A stretch of 64,000 nt of DNA, from positions 372,001 to 436,000 of the forward strand of contig NZ_JQED01000055.1 of the NCBI RefSeq assembly GCF_000764225.1, read 5' to 3'. The DNA comes from Colwellia psychrerythraea (lineage in GTDB: Bacteria; Pseudomonadota; Gammaproteobacteria; Enterobacterales; Alteromonadaceae). Numbering within the stretch: position 1 is the first letter of the stretch; each line of letters begins with the position of its first letter. Below, piece by piece: positions 1 to 9,028 of this stretch. Both the position numbers and the translations under genes were made by a program. The notes beneath the pieces were generated by a model. The model ran no database searches. It worked only from the letters and a program-made list of their open reading frames with translations, and had not been told where the DNA came from.

Positions 1-1200
1 CATGATGCAGGTCGATCTTGGTATAACAAAATCATTTAGGCTACTTAACAGTGCAGTGACGAGTGCTAGATCAATACAAGTTTCAGACTCATCAATTTTT
101 AAGCCACCGACAATATTAAAAAAAGTGTCGTGAAATATCTTCGTTTTGGTGTGCTTACGCAGTATCCCCGTTAACATTTTAATTCTATTCATGTTTAGAC
201 CAACACAAACACGTTGTGGAAACTCGGCCTCGGTTTCAGTGGTCAAGCATTGTATTTCAAGCAATAGGTTGCGGTTACCTTTTCGAATGCAAGTGATTGT
301 TGAGCCGGGAGACTCGGTGCTAGAACCAGATAAAAATATTTCACTCGGGTTATCAACACTGAGCATGCCACGTTCACACATTTTAAAAATGCCGACAGTG
401 TCGATATCACCAAAACGGTTTTTGTTGGCTCTTAGTGTACGGATCTGACCGTCATTCGTGTCGATATGCAATAAAGCATCAACAATGTGTACTAGTGTTT
501 GTGGGCCGGCAATTTCATTGTTTTTATTAACATGGGCGATAATAAACATAGTGACATTGTTTTGCTTGCAGTACTGGGTCAGTGATTGCGCACTGCTTTT
601 TACTTGTGAAGGAGAGCCAGGACTGCCATTAGCATTTTCAGTTATTACCGCTTGAATAGAGTCAATAACTGCAAATTTAATTTTGTTTTTATCTAATTCT
701 TCTATGATGGCTTCAACACTGGTTTCAGCTAATAAATAAAGGTTATCTTCGTCATAATCTAACTTTAATCTGTGCACGCGATTTTTGAACTGAGACAGTG
801 ATTCCTCCGCTGTACAATAAAGTGAGGCGTGAACCTTCGACATGCGAGCGACAAGATCAGAAAGCAGGGTGGTTTTGCCTGCTCCAGGATCGCCAGAAAT
901 AATATTTACCGAGCCTGTGGTAACACCACCAGATAAAACACGATCAAGCTCTCCAATGCCGGTCAACTTTTTTTCGGCGTCAACGGATTCTATTTCGTTA
1001 ATTTTTTTAGAGCCACCACCTGTTAAACCAGCATAACCACCTGTATTCGCATTACGAGTAACCCCGTTTTTATTTGCTGATTTGGATATTTTCATTTCTA
1101 CCAGCGTATTCCATGCACCGCAACGGCATTGTCCCTGCCAACGAGAATGATTCATCCCGCAATCGGTGCAAACAAATTCGATTTTTGCTGCTTTTACCAT
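1..1200 (-). CDS. radA: DNA repair protein RadA (partial, C-terminus beyond left edge)
   Basis: RadA is a RecA-like ATPase that promotes branch migration during recombinational repair. My translation from the ATG at 1200 gives 400 codons with no stop before the window edge; the family is about 455 residues, so the end of the Lon-like C-terminal domain is missing. Visible are an N-terminal zinc ribbon (CTDCG followed by QCRCGAW), a Walker A GDPGAGKTTL, the region HVNKNNEIAGP, and the RadA hallmark KNRFG. The second half of the zinc ribbon is C-X-C, whereas the usual form is C-X2-C. The gene is divergent from the PilZ gene, with serB beyond, an order I recall from Vibrio and Shewanella. The identification is firm. 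Confidence 0.95.
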   Translation of the reverse strand, partial: MVKAAKIEFVCTDCGMNHSRWQGQCRCGAWNTLVEMKISKSANKNGVTRNANTGGYAGLTGGGSKKINEIESVDAEKKLTGIGELDRVLSGGVTTGSVNIISGDPGAGKTTLLSDLVARMSKVHASLYCTAEESLSQFKNRVHRLKLDYDEDNLYLLAETSVEAIIEELDKNKIKFAVIDSIQAVITENANGSPGSPSQVKSSAQSLTQYCKQNNVTMFIIAHVNKNNEIAGPQTLVHIVDALLHIDTNDGQIRTLRANKNRFGDIDTVGIFKMCERGMLSVDNPSEIFLSGSSTESPGSTITCIRKGNRNLLLEIQCLTTETEAEFPQRVCVGLNMNRIKMLTGILRKHTKTKIFHDTFFNIVGGLKIDESETCIDLALVTALLSSLNDFVIPRSTCIM

Positions 1201-1481
1201 CTAGATTTACCACCCTTTAAACGATAACATGACTGCAATTAGCGTCTGTCATTGAACAATATTATGTTTATTTTCACTATCAATACAAAACAATTAAAAA
1301 ATGAATGGTTTTGATTGATCTCTATCATTGAGAGGCATAGAAATTGCTAGGTTTTTAATGATAAAGTCGCTTAGATTATAATGATTTTGATTTTTTTGTC
1401 TAAGCAAAAGTCCTAACCCAGCAGTGACACTGTCGCTAAGTGTCAAAAAACATGTGGTAAATCAGAAGTTGATGAAAAATT

Positions 1482-3938
1482 ATGAATAAAGATTTCAGTA
1501 AACACCATGATATTATTAATGATTTTCGTGGTGAGGTAAATAAACGGACTTTTGAAGCGAATTATAGTGCTGTAACAGAGCACCTTAATAAAACTGAAAA
1601 ATTTATATTAAAAATGGAATTAAAACGTTTAGCTGGTCCTTGTGCACGCTCCATCGATTTACGTGGTTTGGTCAATGGTGAATGTCAGTTATTTGACTAT
1701 CAGGGACAAACTCACTTTTTAGATGAAGTTGCTATTGCTACCTTTAAAGAAAGTGTGGCGAAGTATGGTGGTTATACTTTTGGCGTATATGAAACGGTTA
1801 AGAATGCTAAAAACAGTTTTCGTAATATTTATCAAAGTGAGCAAGTTACTCCCAGCGTTATTGAAAGGAATAATAAGCCTGGACCGGAAAAGCTTCAATA
1901 CCCAGCTAAACTGAATCTTCTAGCAAACTACCCTAATCGTTCTGAAGAACGAATGAACTTTGCCATTCCTATTACGTTAACAGTGCTTAACAAGCAGCAG
2001 TTAATGACGACCAGTATTGATCTGAGTGTTAAGGGAATAAAGTTTAAATTGATTAACGAAATCCCTTTATTTAAAGGTGATCAAATAAGTATTGCTTTTA
2101 CGGGGTTAGAGCAAGAATTTCAATTTAGTAAAGATGATCTTTTTTCGTTTGAAATTAAAAATGTCTTACGCGATTCAGGTACTCAACTTGTCGGTTGCCA
2201 ACGTATTGATACTCCCAAAAATGATGGCTTTGAGCGCTTCTTAATAGGATACATTCAAGGGAATAAACGTCGTTATAAAATTAATTTAGATAATAGTTTA
2301 TCGGCATTACAGGCAAGAAGTCTTGAACAGTTTACTTTAGTAAAACTAAATGAACTGATTATCTTTATGCAGAGCAGTAATGGCACTAGCAATAACAAAT
2401 CACCTCGATATGCACTAACGACCAAGAATAATCAAAAGTTGTATCAATATTGGCGAGATGAAAAGAATCGTTCGGCATTACATTATCTCATTAATTCTGA
2501 ACGTTTAGAGCGTTTAAACGCTTTACAACAAGATAAGAGCTTATTAGTGTTTAGTTTCATTCATCAGCATAAGGGTGATAAATTTTTCTACACTGTAGAT
2601 GAAGAGCAACTTAAACATGACCCTGCTTTTTTTCAGCAGTTTTTAGCTTTTGCAGCCAGTAAAAGTAGCTTTGCTATCACTGAATTAAAGTCTCATGTGA
2701 TAAAGCCTGAACACGCTTATTCACCCTTTACTTTATCTACTGCTATGACTAAGCAGCAAAATTATTTAAATCCACCTCTGACTGATGAAGTAAAAGATAT
2801 TCTTGCGCAATTACCCTGTGCCGTAACGGCATGCGATATTACCAGTGCTAGTAATTTGACTGATTACCAACAACTAAGTTATGAAGGTATTGATCTTGAA
2901 AGGCTAAAAAGCTTAGGTCTAAAGCGTAATGATAATCAAAGCCGAGTTGATGAAATAACGCTAAGTTATGGACACCAACGTCAAGAAGTTCGTTTTAAAT
3001 ATCAGACCCCTGTTAGTATTGAATTGAATGCTGCAAATTGGTCTGGATTGTCAGCAGATTTTTCAGTCTCGGGATTGAAGGTCGATTTAGAAAATCCTGC
3101 CGTGCTATCTAAAGGTGATATTGTTCATTTAAGTTTTCCAAAATTACAGAAAATAACTTCAGCTTTTGATTTAAAGAAATTGCCTTATAAGATAATGAGG
3201 ATCAGTAAAGATAAGAAAGTGGTCAACCTTAGGGTGTCAGTTAAAGAGCATCAACACATAGGTCGATCTTTTTTTAAATTATTAATTGATAAAAATAAAA
3301 ATAAGTTAACCCCTGATGAATATGCCATGTTAACCCCAGGCTTATCTAGTGCATTAAGAACCTTGTATGCTGTGAATATGGAAATACCTACGGCAATGGT
3401 GCAATCTAGTGGTAGTCGCTATAAAGTCGAAAATTTAGCCCTTGGCAAGTATGGCTATCAGAGCCATAAAAACTTGTTATCTGCTATGTCACGATTAAGT
3501 GATCGCCATGGTTATCATAATCTATACCCACTGTTGGGTAACTTGCAGGTTAGTAATTTAATCGACCAACATATGAAAAAATTAATGGCTAGTGATACGG
3601 CTGTTAATGAACTTATTTATATTGCGATAGATCCAAGTATCAGTGATGTAGACAAATCGGTAACGATAAAACAAGCCAGTGAATTTACTACTCCTCAAAT
3701 GAGAAACTTTTTTATTAAAAAATCTTTAAATCAGGGGGACTTTTATAGCCTGCAATTGAAACTATCACGGAGTGATGAAGCTAATATGGAGCATTTAACC
3801 CCTGAATTGGCGTATATTGGTTCTTATGCAATACACCGTGGTAAACAGCTTGAACAAGAGATTTATAGTGTGGCGGGATTAATTCAACTAATTGATGTGA
3901 CACAAGAAACATTATTGCGCTATGAGCTGGCAGAATAA
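1482..3938 (+). CDS. Large PilZ-domain protein with two PilZ motifs (PlzC-like)
   Basis: An 818-residue predicted soluble protein. Two PilZ signatures can be seen. The first is RSEER (residues 153-157) followed by DLSVKG (180-185). The second is RQEVR near residue 500 followed by DFSVSG about 30 residues later. Both match the RxxxR plus D/NxSxxG pattern that binds cyclic di-GMP in PilZ domains. No signal peptide or membrane segment is evident, and the rest is not assignable by eye. The position between radA and serB matches the gene called plzC in Vibrio cholerae (from memory). The likely role is as a cyclic di-GMP receptor; the output is unknown. Confidence 0.8.
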   Translation: MNKDFSKHHDIINDFRGEVNKRTFEANYSAVTEHLNKTEKFILKMELKRLAGPCARSIDLRGLVNGECQLFDYQGQTHFLDEVAIATFKESVAKYGGYTFGVYETVKNAKNSFRNIYQSEQVTPSVIERNNKPGPEKLQYPAKLNLLANYPNRSEERMNFAIPITLTVLNKQQLMTTSIDLSVKGIKFKLINEIPLFKGDQISIAFTGLEQEFQFSKDDLFSFEIKNVLRDSGTQLVGCQRIDTPKNDGFERFLIGYIQGNKRRYKINLDNSLSALQARSLEQFTLVKLNELIIFMQSSNGTSNNKSPRYALTTKNNQKLYQYWRDEKNRSALHYLINSERLERLNALQQDKSLLVFSFIHQHKGDKFFYTVDEEQLKHDPAFFQQFLAFAASKSSFAITELKSHVIKPEHAYSPFTLSTAMTKQQNYLNPPLTDEVKDILAQLPCAVTACDITSASNLTDYQQLSYEGIDLERLKSLGLKRNDNQSRVDEITLSYGHQRQEVRFKYQTPVSIELNAANWSGLSADFSVSGLKVDLENPAVLSKGDIVHLSFPKLQKITSAFDLKKLPYKIMRISKDKKVVNLRVSVKEHQHIGRSFFKLLIDKNKNKLTPDEYAMLTPGLSSALRTLYAVNMEIPTAMVQSSGSRYKVENLALGKYGYQSHKNLLSAMSRLSDRHGYHNLYPLLGNLQVSNLIDQHMKKLMASDTAVNELIYIAIDPSISDVDKSVTIKQASEFTTPQMRNFFIKKSLNQGDFYSLQLKLSRSDEANMEHLTPELAYIGSYAIHRGKQLEQEIYSVAGLIQLIDVTQETLLRYELAE

Positions 3939-4041
3939 AGTACTAAGTATCTGCGCTACTTCAAAATATTGTAACTTACTGTTTGAAGCAGCACAGCTAT
4001 AGGTTAGTTTCAGACTAGGAATGTTATATATTATATAAAAA

Positions 4042-5052
4042 CTAAGCTAACCAGTGGAGCAGGCAATCTAAACCTTGCACATTAATACTGCTATCGGCCT
4101 GAGCTAATACAATAGGCTTCGCATGAAAAGCAACACCAAAACTTGCTGCAGCCATCATGACTAAATCGTTAGCACCATCTCCCATAGCAACCGTTTGTGT
4201 TTTTGCTATTTGATACTCTTTACTTAAAATAGCTAATGAGTCTGCTTTTACTTGTGCATCGACCACACTACCAAGCACTTTACCCGTGAGCTTTCCATCA
4301 ACAATTTCTAGCGTGTTGGCAAATGCGGCATCTAACTTTAGTGTTTCCTTTAGGTGATCAGCAAAATAAGTAAAGCCACCTGAAGCAATTGCAATGCGCC
4401 AATTGTGTTTTTTTAGTTCGATAATTAAAGGCTTTAACCCCGCCATTAAAGGGATGTTTTTAGCAACATCACTTAATATGCTTTCTGGTGAGTCAGCTAA
4501 TGTCGCTACACGTTGATGTAAACTTTGTGCAAAATCGAGTTCACCCAACATGGCACGTTCTGTTACTTCAGCGACTTCTTCACCAACACCAGCAAGCTTC
4601 GCTATTTCATCTATACACTCTATTTCAATGGTCGTAGAGTCCATATCCATCACCAATAATCCAGGCACCGCTAATTTAGGCACATCTGATAATAATGCTG
4701 CCTCAATTTTATTTTCCAAGGCAAAATCTGCCACAGCTTTACGTGTTTTAATAAAATCATCACAGTTAACTTGAAAACGACAACTTGTTTGATTATTGCG
4801 GTGATTAATTGTGGTGAGTGATGTAACTTTAAACTGGGCATGTTTCTGTAGTGCCACTAGCTGTGAGAGGGTGAGCTCTTGAAAGACAACTAGTTCTGTC
4901 TGAGCTATTATCGCAGGCCCACTTGCTGAAATATCAGTTAAAGTAAGCGCTTGTTCTGACAAACTGAAGGCGATAGGTAATTGTTTACCTTGGAAATTAT
5001 TGGCTAAATACTGTTCAAGCGATAGGGGTAGTATAGTGGTAATAAAAGACAC
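4042..5052 (-). CDS. serB: Phosphoserine phosphatase SerB
   Basis: SerB hydrolyses L-3-phosphoserine to serine, the last step of serine synthesis, as a cytoplasmic Mg-dependent HAD phosphatase. The protein is 336 residues, close to the family. It carries the HAD motif I nucleophile region MDMDSTTIE, motif II in IASGGF, and the motif IV region MGDGANDLVMM. The start is a GTG preceded by AGAGAG at a good distance. It is convergent with the PilZ gene and divergent from the smp-like gene, the arrangement known for serB and smp in enterics. The GDGAND motif and the ACT-like N-terminal part make this secure. Confidence 0.96.
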   Translation of the reverse strand: MSFITTILPLSLEQYLANNFQGKQLPIAFSLSEQALTLTDISASGPAIIAQTELVVFQELTLSQLVALQKHAQFKVTSLTTINHRNNQTSCRFQVNCDDFIKTRKAVADFALENKIEAALLSDVPKLAVPGLLVMDMDSTTIEIECIDEIAKLAGVGEEVAEVTERAMLGELDFAQSLHQRVATLADSPESILSDVAKNIPLMAGLKPLIIELKKHNWRIAIASGGFTYFADHLKETLKLDAAFANTLEIVDGKLTGKVLGSVVDAQVKADSLAILSKEYQIAKTQTVAMGDGANDLVMMAAASFGVAFHAKPIVLAQADSSINVQGLDCLLHWLA

Positions 5053-5161
5053 GTTAACTCTCTAGGGTATTGGTATATGTAAAAATAATAAACTTCACAT
5101 CAGTTAACAATCTAACTATAGTGACACTATTGATGCACTAAAATAGTCACCAGTGTTTTTT

Positions 5162-5854
5162 ATGAAGCAAGCAGAACAGCCTTTATACCCTAAATTATCG
5201 TCGATTTATAATAAAATCCTGCAATTAGCTAGTGCAATTTTACTTATCATAGTACTGATGAGTCTCTGGCTGTCTACAGGGGAGAGAAATACTGCTAATT
5301 TGACCGCGCATTTTAATTATATTGCTAAACAGCAACTCCAACAGGCCATTGCCGGTATAGCTGTTATCCTCGAACAACCCCATAGCAGTAAAATAGAACA
5401 AGATAACTTCTTACAACAATATCTCGATGGTTTAACCAAGGTTAATTTTGTTAAACAAGCCCACTTATATGATGCTACAGGACTTTTATTGATATCGAGT
5501 GCTTCGGTAGAGAAGGATAAATTAGGCAATGATCTCGCTCCGCTTAAGACCAAGACCATAAATGACCTCTATGGTATTTCCCCACATCAGCGTAATGTAA
5601 CTGAAACTTTAACGCCTTTTATTGAAGAAATACGGCATAGCGACGCAAGTCGTAATAATCTTCATGGCTACCTTCGATATACCATAGAGCAATCCTATTT
5701 AATTGAAGCTTTAGCTAAAGCAGATGAAGAGCAGCAGTCTTTGCAGCGCTTAATGTTATTGTTAGCGGGTTTAGTAGGTTTTTTACTCACTCGAGGGTTA
5801 AATCGCTTTAGTAGACGGGGATATCGTTTAGATCCCGCGATTAAAAAGAGTTAA
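5162..5854 (+). CDS. smp: Smp/YtjB-like inner-membrane protein
   Basis: A protein of 230 residues if started at the ATG at 5162; a GTG at 5153 is in frame, and neither has an obvious ribosome binding site. One membrane segment lies near the N-terminus (ILQLASAILLIIVLMSLW) and a second near the C-terminus (LMLLLAGLVGFLL), with about 150 residues between them that should be periplasmic. Size, topology and divergence from serB match the Smp/YtjB family, whose function is not well established. The 3' end overlaps the end of the convergent TatD-type gene by 14 bases. The family call rests on context and topology rather than on a catalytic motif. Confidence 0.7.
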   Translation: MKQAEQPLYPKLSSIYNKILQLASAILLIIVLMSLWLSTGERNTANLTAHFNYIAKQQLQQAIAGIAVILEQPHSSKIEQDNFLQQYLDGLTKVNFVKQAHLYDATGLLLISSASVEKDKLGNDLAPLKTKTINDLYGISPHQRNVTETLTPFIEEIRHSDASRNNLHGYLRYTIEQSYLIEALAKADEEQQSLQRLMLLLAGLVGFLLTRGLNRFSRRGYRLDPAIKKS

Positions 5855-6758
5855 CATCTTTGAAAAATATCTGTTCAATATTTTGTTCCAGCTGATTTGC
5901 TATTTCTGCAGGCCTTTCAGGGCGTATAATTGATAATACTTCAAAAATTTTGATTAAGTTTACTGGGGAATTAGCTGGTGAATCAGCTTTTAACTCGATG
6001 CTCTCTTGCCCATTTTTCTCACTGTTAGTCAGTACTTCTTTACCTATAACCTCACGACTTAATGGCATTGATGGTGCGTCAGTTTCTAAAACCAAACTGT
6101 CTAAGGGTAGGCGTTTGAAAGTGTTTATCGTTTTTTTCGCACGAGAATAAGTGATAGTACTACCGACACCAAGTTTAAAGCCCAAATCAATATAAGCCAT
6201 AGCTTGTTGGTAGCTGCCTGAAAAACCATGAATGATACCGCTTCTCGCTAATTGATACCTTCTTAGAAATGGCATGATTTTATCGTGAGATTGCCTGTGA
6301 TGGATTATTACCGGGAGGTTTTGTTGTTTAGCGAGATTAAGCTGAAAATCAAAAAAGTATTGTTGGTGATGCAAGTTATCTTCAGGAGTTTGTCCGTGGT
6401 TTATGGCTTGTTTGGCGATAGCGCCATCAATGCCAATCTCTCCTACGGCAATGATTTCATTTCGTGATTTTGCTACTAATTTACTTAATTGTGCTAGATG
6501 AGAGTCGTTTAGCTCTTGTAAAAACCACGGGTGAATACCTAAACATGGGTAAACCTTAATCGGGTTATTGTTGGTGATATGGTTAAAGTCATCAGGGGTG
6601 TGTTTGGCTAGGTTGAGTACTTTTGAAAAGTTGTCAGGTGCAATAGAGGGAACAATGATACGGCTGATGTTGAGTTTGGCGCATTGAGCTAACAAAGCCG
6701 GTAAATTTTCTTTAAAGGCTTCATCATCAAGGTGGCAATGGCTATCGGTAAACTGCAT
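5841..6758 (-). CDS. TatD-family metal-dependent hydrolase (YjjV-like)
   Basis: A cytoplasmic metal-dependent hydrolase of the TatD family, whose members are mostly described as DNases. The metal-binding start SHCHLDD, the segment AVGEIGID (conserved Glu), VIIHHR (conserved His), GIIHGFSGS and LETDAP (conserved Asp) are all visible in the expected order. Of two adjacent ATG codons, the second (6758) has the better distance from AAAGAGG. The length of about 305 residues is above the usual 260; the extra residues lie near the C-terminus, between SREVIGKE and NLIKIFEVL. It resembles E. coli YjjV more than TatD. The in vivo substrate is not deducible. Confidence 0.88.
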   Translation of the reverse strand: MQFTDSHCHLDDEAFKENLPALLAQCAKLNISRIIVPSIAPDNFSKVLNLAKHTPDDFNHITNNNPIKVYPCLGIHPWFLQELNDSHLAQLSKLVAKSRNEIIAVGEIGIDGAIAKQAINHGQTPEDNLHHQQYFFDFQLNLAKQQNLPVIIHHRQSHDKIMPFLRRYQLARSGIIHGFSGSYQQAMAYIDLGFKLGVGSTITYSRAKKTINTFKRLPLDSLVLETDAPSMPLSREVIGKEVLTNSEKNGQESIELKADSPANSPVNLIKIFEVLSIIRPERPAEIANQLEQNIEQIFFKDVNSF

Positions 6759-6925
6759 CATTACCTCTTTAATTTTCTATTTGTGAGCAATATAATGCTG
6801 AGTTTTGGGCAATATAATCCAAGCATTGTCTAATAGGTAACAGTCATGTCACCCCTGAATCGTGTCGTCAGGAATGACATTAAGACCTACGATAAATCAC
6901 GTATATCGATCTAAATTTATATTAG

Positions 6926-8689
6926 TTACATACGCTCCATCGTTTCAATGCCTAATATATCTAATCCTTGTTTTAAGGTCTCCGCAATTACTTTACATAA
7001 AGCGAGGCGTGAAGCTTTAACTTCATCACTGATGCCTTCTTTAAGAATAGGACAGGCTTCATAAAAACTCATGTAAAGGCTGGCTAATTCATATAGGTAG
7101 TTACATAACAAGTTAGGTGTACATTCACTAATAACGGCATCAATAACATCTTCAAGTTGTAATAACTTTAATGCTAAGGCTTTTTCTTGTGGCTCAATGA
7201 TATTGATAACCGCATTATTTGTTTCTGTATTGCTATTAGCTGTATTTGCTTTTGAAAATATGCTTTGAATACGAGAGTAAGCATATTGTAAATAAGGTGC
7301 AGTAGCCCCTTCAAAGCTCAACATCGTTTTCCAGTTGAAAATGTAATCACTGGTACGGTTTTTTGATAAATCGGCGAATTTAACTGCGCCAATGCCGACT
7401 TTCTTTGAAATTTCAGCTAAATCATCATCACTAACTTCTGGGTTTTTCTCTTTGATTAATGCCGCAGCTCGAACGACCGCTTCATCAAGTAACTCTGCTA
7501 GTTTAATCGTACCACCCGTACGAGTTTTAAAAGGTTTGCCATCATCACCCATCATCATGCCAAACGGACAATGCTGATAACCTACTGTTTCAGGTAGGAA
7601 ATTAGCTCGACGGGCTACAATCTCAACTTGTTTAAAGTGTAATGCTTGACGAGCATCGGTAAATATAATGATGCGATTGGCTGCTAGTTTGTCGCTGCGA
7701 TAGCGACATGCTGATAAGTCAGTGGTTGCATACAAGAAACCACCACCAGATTTTTGTACGATAAATACCGGAGCTTCACCATCTTTATTGGCCATTTCAT
7801 TAATGAAGACAACTTTAGCGCCTTGACTTTCTTCCGCTATTTTTTGCTCCATTAGCTCGTCAATGACAGTTGATAAATCGTCGTTATATGCACTTTCACC
7901 CATGATATCTGAGCGTTTTAAAGAAACATTTAACTTAGTGTAAATCTCTTCACTGTGTGTGATTGAAATATCAATAAATTGTTGCCATAACTTGGCACAT
8001 GCTTCATCACCACTTTGCAGTTTTACTACATCAGCACGTGCTCTATCGGCGAAACCTTCTTCTTCATCAAAGCGAATTTTTGCTTCACGATAAAAATTCT
8101 CTAAATCAGCAAGGGCTGTTTCAGCGACTTCATTTCCAGCAAGTTTATCGCTTAAGTGAGCGATTAACATACCAAATTGCGTGCCCCAATCACCCATGTG
8201 ATTTTGGCGAATAACTTTGTCTCCACGAAACTCAAGAGCTCGGACAACCGCATCACCAATGATAGTTGAGCGTAAGTGACCAACGTGCATTTCTTTGGCA
8301 AGGTTGGGTGCAGAGTAATCAACGACAACTGTCTGTTGCTCATCACCCGAATTAACGCCGCGTTGAGCTACGCCAATGCAGTCATCTTGAGCAACTATAT
8401 TCAGCTGGGCAGCTAACCAGTTTTCATCTAAATGAATATTAATAAAACCAGGGCCTGCTAATTCAACTTTGCTGGCAATACCTTCTAGGTTTAATTCAGC
8501 AACAACTTTAGTGGCTAATTCTCGTGGATTAGTTTTAAGTTTTTTAGCCGCTCCCATCACGCCATTGGCTTGATAATCACCAAAGTTTGGACGATTAGAT
8601 AAACTAACTGCAGGGTTTGTACCTTCAGGTAAGCCGGCTGCAACCATAGCCGCGCTGACTTTTTCACTTAATATATTCTTAATATTCAT
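6926..8689 (-). CDS. argS: Arginyl-tRNA synthetase
   Basis: ArgS charges tRNA-Arg, a class I aminoacyl-tRNA synthetase acting in the cytoplasm. I chose the ATG at 8689 (587 residues, MNIKNILSEKV), because family members start this way and AAAGAG lies upstream. A GTG at 8746 would add 19 residues of low complexity. Seen are the N-terminal tRNA D-loop recognition domain, the class I HIGH region as HVGHLRSTIIGD after SAPNLAKEM, and the C-terminal anticodon-binding domain. A KMSK-like site is not obvious, which is common for ArgS. It ends in the typical LGIETMERM. The gene stands alone, followed by the convergent end of the TatD region. Confidence 0.97.
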   Translation of the reverse strand: MNIKNILSEKVSAAMVAAGLPEGTNPAVSLSNRPNFGDYQANGVMGAAKKLKTNPRELATKVVAELNLEGIASKVELAGPGFINIHLDENWLAAQLNIVAQDDCIGVAQRGVNSGDEQQTVVVDYSAPNLAKEMHVGHLRSTIIGDAVVRALEFRGDKVIRQNHMGDWGTQFGMLIAHLSDKLAGNEVAETALADLENFYREAKIRFDEEEGFADRARADVVKLQSGDEACAKLWQQFIDISITHSEEIYTKLNVSLKRSDIMGESAYNDDLSTVIDELMEQKIAEESQGAKVVFINEMANKDGEAPVFIVQKSGGGFLYATTDLSACRYRSDKLAANRIIIFTDARQALHFKQVEIVARRANFLPETVGYQHCPFGMMMGDDGKPFKTRTGGTIKLAELLDEAVVRAAALIKEKNPEVSDDDLAEISKKVGIGAVKFADLSKNRTSDYIFNWKTMLSFEGATAPYLQYAYSRIQSIFSKANTANSNTETNNAVINIIEPQEKALALKLLQLEDVIDAVISECTPNLLCNYLYELASLYMSFYEACPILKEGISDEVKASRLALCKVIAETLKQGLDILGIETMERM

Positions 8690-8900
8690 TGTAATAGACT
8701 CTTTATCATTGTTATTTGGCTCAATCTTGGCATCAATGATACTCACATGCGGTGCATGCTCCGTGTCATTTCTTTAACCTTGAACCAACTAACTGCGATA
8801 AAGAAGTTATAACGCAGTTAGTGAAATTTATTTCTTAAGCTCTGCTTTATTATTAAAATAATCAGCAAAATATTTTTAATCTTTATTTACGATTTAATTC

Positions 8901-9028
8901 AGTTTGGTTAACTAGTTCGTTTATTTTACAAGGCGCTTGATCATTTTTATAAGGGAGCTTAGTACACTAAGTGACAGCATAAAAATTATCAAGCAACACC
9001 GAAAAATGACGAACTAGGACACCAAACT
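8901..9028. repeat. 128-bp imperfect palindrome between prfC and argS (MITE-like)
   Basis: The left part, from AGTTTGGTTAACTAGTTCGT, is mirrored by the right part, which ends GACGAACTAGGACACCAAACT. Further matching blocks are GCTTGAT, ATTTTTAT and CTTAGT on the way to the centre near 8965. The whole stretch could fold into one long hairpin. It reads as a nonautonomous element or a REP-like palindrome; the outer arm overlaps the prfC stop codon. No transposase is adjacent. It may double as the transcription end for prfC. The pairing was done by eye. Confidence 0.7.

Noticed and set aside
8690-8746. N-terminal extension of argS from a GTG
   Set aside because: The extra residues are not seen in ArgS; the ATG at 8689 has a better site and the family start.
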